NCBI GenBank assembly: GCA_026873275.1
Contig: JANTUC010000012.1
Location: 1,508,001-1,572,000 of the forward strand
Direction of reading: 5' to 3'
DNA length: 64,000 nucleotides
Origin: Pseudopithomyces maydicus
Lineage: Eukaryota; Ascomycota; Dothideomycetes; Pleosporales; Didymosphaeriaceae
Part shown: piece by piece, positions 56,833-64,000 of the stretch
Position numbering within the stretch: the first letter of the stretch is position 1
How the letters are laid out: each line of letters starts with the position of its first letter
Made by a program: the position numbers and the translations under genes
Notes under the pieces: generated by a model
The model's input: the letters and a program-made list of their open reading frames with translations, nothing else
Database searches by the model: none
What the model was told of the DNA's origin: nothing

Positions 56833-57555
56833 AGTAATGCGGCCGCCGAGCCAAGTCACAAGAATCTCTGATATGCTAGGTTCTTCATGAACAACTATAA
56901 ATACAAAAAACGTACCCTACAGCAGCTATAAGATATGCGCGCTAGCACGGATCGTAGATGAAAAAGCTGTCGAGACTTTAGCCGGAGCTACACCGATTAA
57001 AACAGGATAAGCCCTACTTACCGGGCGTTTTCATTTGCAAGCATGCGATGACTACGTTGTTACCAAAGCATTGGTTCTTGGCTCATGCAGGTACTCGGTG
57101 TCACACGCCCCGCATCTAAGCGACGCGGCATATTGTTTTCTAAATTGATGTGTGTGGTAGTTGATGACGACCAATGTGAGGTTGAGATTTGACGTTACCT
57201 GTACACTCTGTCGTCATCGATCGCTCCTCCGAAAGAACGTTGACAATCTGGTCATTTCGTTTTCTTGGACGAGCTTTCTGAATTATGGGAAGATAGAATC
57301 TAAGTCCATGCATAGTGAAACTGGTAGAATATTTCCATCCGGACTCCACGATTTCGATTTACTGCCTAGCTTGAATTGTACATGCGACAAAATTGGGATG
57401 TTCAACTAGTCTATTTCCATTCGAAGTCCTTGTGGTCATGATCCAGGAACAAATATCAAAAGTTTCATACACTCCCGGAAGTTTTCCAATTCAACCTCGG
57501 AATGGAAACCAGCCAATCTCCAGGGGGAAGCTCGTAAATACTTTCTAAAGTAACC
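56833..57555. other. intergenic, promoter of GMC 1
   Basis: A TATA-like stretch lies near 56893-56910. No gene. The right part may be the 3' UTR of the RhoGEF gene. Confidence 0.5.
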
Positions 57556-59601
57556 TCAAGGACTTCTGTCATCGATCTCGTCCGCCTCACGGAGGTTTGT
57601 ATGTGTGCCAATGGGCCAATCTTTGCATGGTGTTAGCTTTGGATAAATTCGAAATAGAACAATCGAAGATTTGTGGGAAGAAAAGAAATCCTGTCTTACT
57701 GTATCATGGGGTTCTAGCCTTGCTCCTACAGGGCTGACGATGGAGATAGAATACTTAAACAAGAAAGTCTTCAGCCTATCTTTGGACCGATACATGATCA
57801 ACTGAACAGGAATAGAGCTATCAAGGGTGCGTCTTTTGAGCTTCAACTGCATATCGAGGAGAATTTCTGCATCAGGAGGTATGAGACTGCTGTCTGATAC
57901 CATCATGGAGTTCAAGCGTTCAATCGTCATCGATTTTCTGTTTTCGCTGATAATTCCATCGTAGTTAATGCAACAAGCACGCAAGGAGCTTATTACGTTT
58001 TGAATCCTGTCACATTCGAGCGCTAGATTCTGCCTATCGCTATTCTTCAACATGACCTCGAGCAAAAGACAATATCGCTGTAGCCGGGTTATCGGGGCTT
58101 TTAAATAAGTAGTCCAGTCCAATCGCTCACAGATGTTGAGATCCCGTGTCTGGTCAAGAAAGTGCGAAAACGTAGCATTATTGCGTGATGTACTAGCTAT
58201 CGATTCATGATAATTCGTGTATTTATTCGAATAGTCCAAGTATGCAGGTGCGGACACGGATATCCAATGTTCGAAGATATCAGCAATTGACAATATCCAT
58301 GGTCCTTGTGAGGCTTGTCGAGCCAGGAGTGGTTCGTAAAGGTGCTTCTTGTTCACCTGAAAGATTTCTTCGCCTCCGGGAAAGCCATTAGTCATCTTCT
58401 CTGTATCCCAACGTTCAGGACCTAAGGCCAACAACCATCGATGCTTGTAAAGATATCTGAGCACTAGTAGATGCTTCAGATACCTCCTCTCTGTCTGTAT
58501 GATCTCGTGAATGATAAACTGACGTTCCATTTGTTTTTTGGGAACCCCTGATATTTCTTGACGTCCCATCTTCCACTGTTCCGCCCACTCCGGCATAGGT
58601 ACCGTGTAAATGCTCTCAAATTTCAGGAACCTTTCTATGGATTCTTCGAAATTGGGTATCTCTGTCGAGATCTCACCGTTCTCAGGACTTCGTGGAGATG
58701 GTTCTACGATATTCGAATCAAGAGCTGTATGTGAGGAACCAACGGAGGCTACAGAGTCCATTTCATCCAATCCTTGTGATTTAGGTTTCCCGACTTCTGA
58801 TGAATCGACCGTGTCTTCTTCTGATCTTTCATTGATGGCGGCGTAAGCTCTTGCCAGTGTTCTGCGATATGCTTGAGAATTGATGATCTCGTCATCGAAC
58901 TGAAACATGGTATTACTAAATACCGAAGAGTTTTCACCCTGATGAATACTCAATGTTGTAAAAGACATGTCAAAAATGGATTCTGGGGCCTGGGATTGAT
59001 TTGAGCTGCGGAAACGCCTAGTTCTTTCCACAACTTTCGACAACACGGTCACATTCACATCCATCATCTGCTTTAGTTCTGCCATTGTATCACTATTCTC
59101 CTCGTGAGCTTTTAGGTTTTTTATAGAGCAAAGTTTCACTCACGTAGTGAGGAGCTGAAGCAGCAAGGTGAGAGAGGTCTGCAAGCCCCGTAGTTGCCCT
59201 AGAAGCTCCTGCATGAGACTCTCGTTCCAAATTAACTTGGCCTTGCCTTTGAATTTCAAGGGCTCGGGATTTGCTATATTGTTCAGATCGGCCAGCTTGT
59301 TGATTTCAGATTGGAGCACATCGAAGACCACGTAACAGCCAGTCAAAGCTGCATCGAGGGTCGAGCTGAGGCCGCCTTCTTGCAACTTTTCTCCCAGCTT
59401 GCTTGCATCAGTAAGCATGGAGCTCTGTATTCGAGAGAGAGACACTGATATGATGGTAGTTTCGGTGCATATCGCGGCGATAGTGATGTCGGCATATTTG
59501 AACCTGTCTTTGAGATCGTGAAGAGCCTTGGCTGTCTGCAAACATGTTGCCGTAAGCCCTACCACGCTCCCGGCAATGGAAAGTGGATCCATGGGTTTCA
59601 A
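57556..59601 (-). CDS. fungal N-domain fused to a RhoGEF (DH) domain
   Basis: Exons 59601-59144 and 59092-57556, joined by a 51-bp intron, give 664 residues. The first 150 residues start MDPLSIAGSVVGLTATCLQ and match the helical N-terminal domain found on fungal STAND and ankyrin proteins. A Ser-rich linker follows. Residues about 340-540 form a DH domain (IIHEIIQTERRYLKHLLVL, then ITRLQRYCLLLEVMLKN), which catalyses GDP release from Rho-type GTPases. The end may hold a poor PH-like region. A 63-bp in-frame segment after EPHDT (GTAAGA...CCAAAG) could be a third intron. It probably ties Rho signalling to a stress or recognition input. Confidence 0.8.
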
Positions 59602-60123
59602 AAGGAAGGGGTTTTTGGTGTAGTTGATACTTTTATGTCTTGTTAGGAATGAGGGGAACTAGGCATCCACCGTTTCTGGCCCCCAAAACAACCCCTTCAC
59701 ACCTGCATGTCTGACGTCACGTGCAGGCTGATTAAGCTCTTGAGGCTCGTATTGCATCGAAAACTTGATATCCATCAAATATATGCCACCCAGTGAGAAG
59801 AAAGGTAAAAGCTCGTAATAACGTATAAATACAAGGGGATATTTGATGACCACATGGACACCTGCACCTGGGTACTTTTGCACCTGACCTCCAGCTAGAC
59901 AACGATCACGTGAGCAACTCTAGGCTCGGGGCTGAGGCTGAGCCTCGCTATAACTATAACATCTCTATCATCGTGTTCTCTGTAGAATAAGTGTAGGAGA
60001 ACTCATTTAAATCTCACTTAAATTGTATTTGTTCACTGTAAATAGTACCTAAGCCTGCAGTGATGCTTCTATCACGAAACTGCATGTGCGTACCCGTGAT
60101 TTCGTGGGTAGCTACAAGCGATC
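59602..60123. other. intergenic, promoter of the RhoGEF gene
   Basis: Includes TGGACACCTGCACCTGGG at 59855-59872 (also present at 37337-37354) and a CACGTG box near 59906. Confidence 0.5.
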
Positions 60124-61355
60124 TTAATGAGTTGGATCCGACACGTAGTATACCACCCAAGGAGCCTGTCCGGGAATGAATGCAACTCGGACTTTGGATA
60201 TGAACTTGTTGCCTCCAAGTTGATCCTTGTGTTGCATTAAAAAGTAACCTGCGGCTCGACCGTTGGGAGATCCTAATAAACTATTAGTATATTCAAGATG
60301 ATAACATCAGCAGAACACACCTAATAAAGCTTGTCCTTCCTCCGTATCAGTGCTAAAGTCATTTCCAGGCCAGTTATCCGGTTCTTCTTTGCCCAAGCTA
60401 GCCACAGCCCGTTTAACCAGACGTTGAGTCTCCGAGTTCACCAGATTTGCAACGATGAAGTACTTGATATGACGTATGCCACCGTTTCCAGGGTCCGCTT
60501 GAGCGCGATTCCAGAAGCACCAAGTTACATCTGAGCTTGCGCGAAGGAGGGGCATGTCGACCGATCGTATAACATCCGTGTTCCAGCGAATTCGCGCTTG
60601 AGACTCGGGGCTGAGGCGTGATTTCCAGAAGATGGCGCCACCCTGGGGGTTGACACCTATCAAAAACCTAGCACCGGTTTCCTGTTGCGGTATTAGTGAG
60701 AGAGCTTTTGGAACAGGACTACTCGATACACTCACTCGGTACTCTCTATTACAAACAGAATCTATACGCACGATGTTAGTCTGAAAGTATGCTCGCAAAG
60801 ATAGTGTTGTTAAGTTCTTTAGCTTACACTTGTCTCCCTTGTATGACCGTGGACCATCTTCATGCTTGGCCTCAAAGCAGCGATTGAAACCGCCATTCTT
60901 CCAAGACTTTACTGTCAAATCTGCACATCAAGTTAATCGATTCTTCTCTTTCATACTCTCTGTGACCTACCAAGTTCATCCATGGCCGCTTTGATATTGG
61001 CTTTGTCAAAGTCACACTCCTTGTCGTTACGCTCTTGCAAGGCTTCTGTGTCATCCTGATAATTCCATATATCGAAAGAATCCTTGCAATCACCGTCGAA
61101 TATGCTTTGCGCAGTCTCGTGCCCGTAGAGGGCGCCTGCCTCGGCGTTGGAACCATGCATACCCTTGAGAAGCTTAACCCCGCGATTTACATTTTTCGTC
61201 CATTCGTCAGTGTCTGCAAGATTGCTCTCGATGAATCGTTTTTCTAGATATTCAGACGATGAATGAGCCACAGTGCCGTTGGGCCCGTCACTACTAGAAC
61301 GTAGAGCCGACACCGAGAGTAGCAGGAAGGTGCAAAGTACGGCTAAACACTTCAT
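60124..61355 (-). CDS. secreted fungal protein of unknown function
   Basis: Five exons (61355-60971, 60920-60828, 60761-60736, 60681-60321, 60272-60124) with introns of 50, 66, 54 and 48 bp give 337 residues, and all phases agree. Exon 3 is a 26-bp microexon. MKCLAVLCTFLLLSVSA is a signal peptide. The later part has KNGGFNRCFEAKH, IGVNPQGGAIFW, GGIRHIKYFIVANLVN, WPGNDFSTDTEEGQALLG and GRAAGYFLMQHKDQLG. The pattern suggests a compact extracellular domain with a partner in other ascomycetes, but I cannot name it. The ATG upstream in the same frame would hide the signal peptide. Confidence 0.75.
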
Positions 61356-61793
61356 AGTGAGTGGCGGGATTGTAAGTTGAGAGTTTTTGTCTACGTGGGT
61401 GAGAGATGGGCAGACAGACAGAACTACCAAGAAAAACCGTGTATTTAAAGGCTGCGAGGGTGTTGATAACGTTTGGTCAAGGCGTACCTTCCCTCATGGT
61501 GAACGCCAAGACCAGGTAGCTTGAAAGGTCAACCTTGCAAACCACACGAGTAACTGGTTGCTGGTGATTTCTGGCGATGGTTTTGACCCTAGCCACGGTA
61601 CCTCTTTAGCAGTCTGGGTGTGAAGTATCAGTCAGCCTGTATTCCGATTGTTTTCTTTGTTTCCCTACAACTGGACGATAATTCCTATTCACATCATATT
61701 TCCATGGTGAAAAATACTCTTCGACCTGCGCCATCTTATTCAACTGGAAGAATGAATCTCCCCTATCTTCAACTACTTTTGTATCGCTGGCTC
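61356..61793. other. intergenic between two minus-strand genes
   Basis: Probably the 3' end of GMC 2 and the promoter of the secreted protein. Nothing else seen. Confidence 0.5.
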
Positions 61794-63932
61794 TTAGAAA
61801 TCCGCATCCCCTTTCTCGCTATCTCGAATTATGATATCAGCTGCCTTTTCGGCAATAGCATACACCGTCGAACTCGTATGTGTACCAGGAATCAGTGGCA
61901 TAATACTCGCATCGATAACGCGCAAAGCATTCACCCCGTGTACTTTCAAGTCTGGACCCACCACCCCACCCTTGTTTCTAGGACCCAAGCTCGCTGTTCC
62001 AACCGGGTGATAGAAACTCGGTAAGATCTTGTTTTGTAACCACTCCTCCCATTGCTCGTTGGTCTGTACCGATTCCCCCGGCGCGACCTCCACAGCCCCT
62101 AGTACCTTCGCTGAAGGCGTGTCATAGAGGCGACGGAAAACCTTGACACCTTCCACGAAGATGGCCATATCTATGGGGTGTGAGAAGGCGCGGTAGTTGA
62201 TGTGCGGCTCGGCGAGGGGATCAACAGGGTCGATGTTTACATGGCCGCGTGATAGAGGTTTGAGCAATGCCATCATCGCACCAGTGCCAATGGGATATTC
62301 GAATGTGGCAGCCTCGCTCGAAGAGAGAAGATTCTTGAGAGAATCGAGTTGGTTTACATAGCCCTCGAGAAGGGATGCATCGGTTTTGCTAGGTAGATAT
62401 AGTCCAGGATCGGCTGACGAAATATCGCCGATCAACGCCGCCGTTTTGTTAGTGAGCAGCGATAAAGGCAAGAAAGCACCACTATTACCACCGCTGAGCG
62501 TGAGAGGCCCTAGATTATGTCAGCTCGTGTTGTAAAACAGGAAGTTCCCGTTAATTTTACCTTTTAGTTCCTTCTCGTATTGCTCAGTTGCTTCTTTCTT
62601 GAGGGTCTGATTCAGCACTATATCCGTCGGATTTGCTAGGCTGGTGTTGACTATGAAGATATGAGTAATGTGATAATCTTCAGTATCGAATCCACTCACA
62701 AGTGTAAGACAAGTTGGTGTAAGGGTGATCCTGAAAGTTTTGCCCCACACCAGGAAGCTCTATCTTGACGTCGATGTTTGCCGCGTCCAGAACATCCGCT
62801 GGTCCGACCCCACTTCTCTGCAAAATACCTGGGGTATGTATGGCTCCAGAAGCAAGGATCACTTCCTCGACACTGACAATGTCCAATGTGGTTACATTAG
62901 TTCCGGCAACAGGCAGTACTCTCACGCCACGGGCATTGTATTTTTGGTCTTCCTCGCCGGTCTTCTCCAAAATGACTTCTGTTACTTTGTGACCGAGGAG
63001 AATATGGAAATTGAGGCGTTCAGCAGCAGGGTCATAGTGGCCGGTTCTAGCATACGAGCGTGTCTGCGTCTTTGGATCTTGAGAGCTTGGGAGCCAGATG
63101 ACACCGAATGCAGAACCACCTGCTGCCTCCTTTTGTACTGGCGCGCCAAGATCTTTCCAAGCACCTCTAAAGACCTCTGTGAAGCATCAGTTATCTTCAT
63201 CATGGAATTGTTTACCAGCACTATGAAGTGGCTAGATATCACCAGGTTTAGCACGGAATGATAGATATAAATACTTACTTTCAGTGGGCCATTGAAATGG
63301 CGGAAAGCTTGCTTGAATGCCGCCATTACCTCCGTACGCAGCATCAATGTCATAAGTATATCCGTAGCTGTCTACGTAAGCCATGGGCGGAGGCGTAAAA
63401 GTTACGCTCTGTTTATTTCAGCTGCTGAATTCTATTTCGAGTCACTCCCACATACCTTTTTGAAGTACGGCAACAACCCATCCCAATTCCACCCCGCCTC
63501 TGCATACTCGTCCCCAGCGACTTCCGCCCAAGCATCATAGTCCGCTGCGCTACCTCGATCGAGCATCTGCGCGTTGATTGCTGAGCACCCACCGACCACC
63601 TTCCCCACTATCGCTTGAAAGCGCTTGCCATTGAGTCCCGGCTCCGACTCCGACGTGATGTTGAAGATGAGATCTGGTGTCCGTACACCAACTGCGGGGC
63701 GCTGGACATTGGTGCCGTTCGCCAGCTGACCATATTCCACAACGAGGACGGAGCGCGAAGGAAACGCAGCTGTCAATCTGTCTGCGACGGTGAGTCCAGA
63801 CGTCCCTCCTCCAGCTATGATGTAGTCATATTGCGTGGATATCTCAGAGATGGACCGTTTTACTTGGATAGCCGATGTGAACCATATTGGTAAAGTGAGC
63901 AAGGAAACGGTGATAGAATTGCGCTGCCACAT
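61794..63932 (-). CDS. secreted GMC oxidoreductase 2
   Basis: Six-part reading: exons 63932-63456, 63408-63279, 63176-62700, 62650-62561 and 62509-61794, introns 47, 102, 49 and 51 bp, 629 residues with consistent phases. The N-terminus MWQRNSITVSLLTLPIWFTSA is a signal peptide or anchor. The FAD turn is YDYIIAGGGTSGLTVADRL; signature blocks are VVGGCSAINAQM and LASGAIHTPGILQRSG. The C-terminal catalytic His is in FYHPVGTASLGP, followed by LRVIDASIMPLIPGTHTSSTVYAIAEKAADII. It differs from GMC 1 in length and exon structure. Likely an aryl-alcohol or similar oxidase/dehydrogenase outside the cell. Confidence 0.9.
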
Positions 63933-64000
63933 AACGCGAACTAATTATTTGCTGCAAGAAACTATGTCTAACAACAAGGCTTAACATACTGCACCTCCCA

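Overview
The window is a piece of a filamentous ascomycete (Pezizomycotina) nuclear genome. Genes are split by short GT-AG introns, mostly 47-66 bp (longer ones at the serine dehydratase, dipeptidase, DUF4246 and second GMC genes), and many proteins belong to fungus-typical families: DUF3669, DUF4246, BAS2-like cysteine-rich secreted protein, ILM1, secreted GMC oxidoreductases and a fungal N-domain RhoGEF. The sequence does not fix the class; a Dothideomycete or a related plant- or lichen-associated ascomycete is a reasonable guess.

Layout. 1-11.5 kb has no convincing gene. It holds a degenerate tRNA-like element (517-604) and four successive families of decayed tandem repeats with periods near 145, 170, 140 and 220-300 bp, followed by about 4 kb of featureless GC-rich DNA. 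11.5-14.5 kb is a long disordered Met/Gln-rich protein gene. 16.5-24 kb holds two secreted protein genes, an RBR-type RING ubiquitin ligase and a small possibly myristoylated protein. 24-32.2 kb holds an unknown protein, a sulfotransferase-like P-loop protein interrupted by an in-frame TAG, a histidine phosphatase, a three-domain BAS2-like secreted protein and a short-chain dehydrogenase (SDR). 32.4-39.1 kb holds a DUF3669 kinase-like protein and two paralogous multi-pass membrane proteins; an 18-codon relic of the SDR 3' end between the paralogs suggests a segmental duplication. 40.4-51.6 kb is a GC-rich metabolic block: prenyltransferase alpha subunit, serine dehydratase, membrane dipeptidase, ILM1, FAD monooxygenase and L-lactate dehydrogenase. 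52.2-63.9 kb is entirely minus strand: DUF4246, GMC oxidoreductase, RhoGEF, an unknown secreted protein and a second GMC oxidoreductase.

The most important technical observation is that seven otherwise intact genes carry 14 single-base frameshifts. Every one is explained by losing one base from a homopolymer run, and none needs a gain. This looks like homopolymer error of a long-read assembly rather than gene death, so automatic gene models here are probably truncated or split. The most interesting biological items are the nucleosome-length degenerate satellite, a 56-bp-arm perfect-ended inverted repeat at 42.04-42.17 kb, the triple BAS2-like protein, the in-frame stop in the P-loop gene and the SDR relic.
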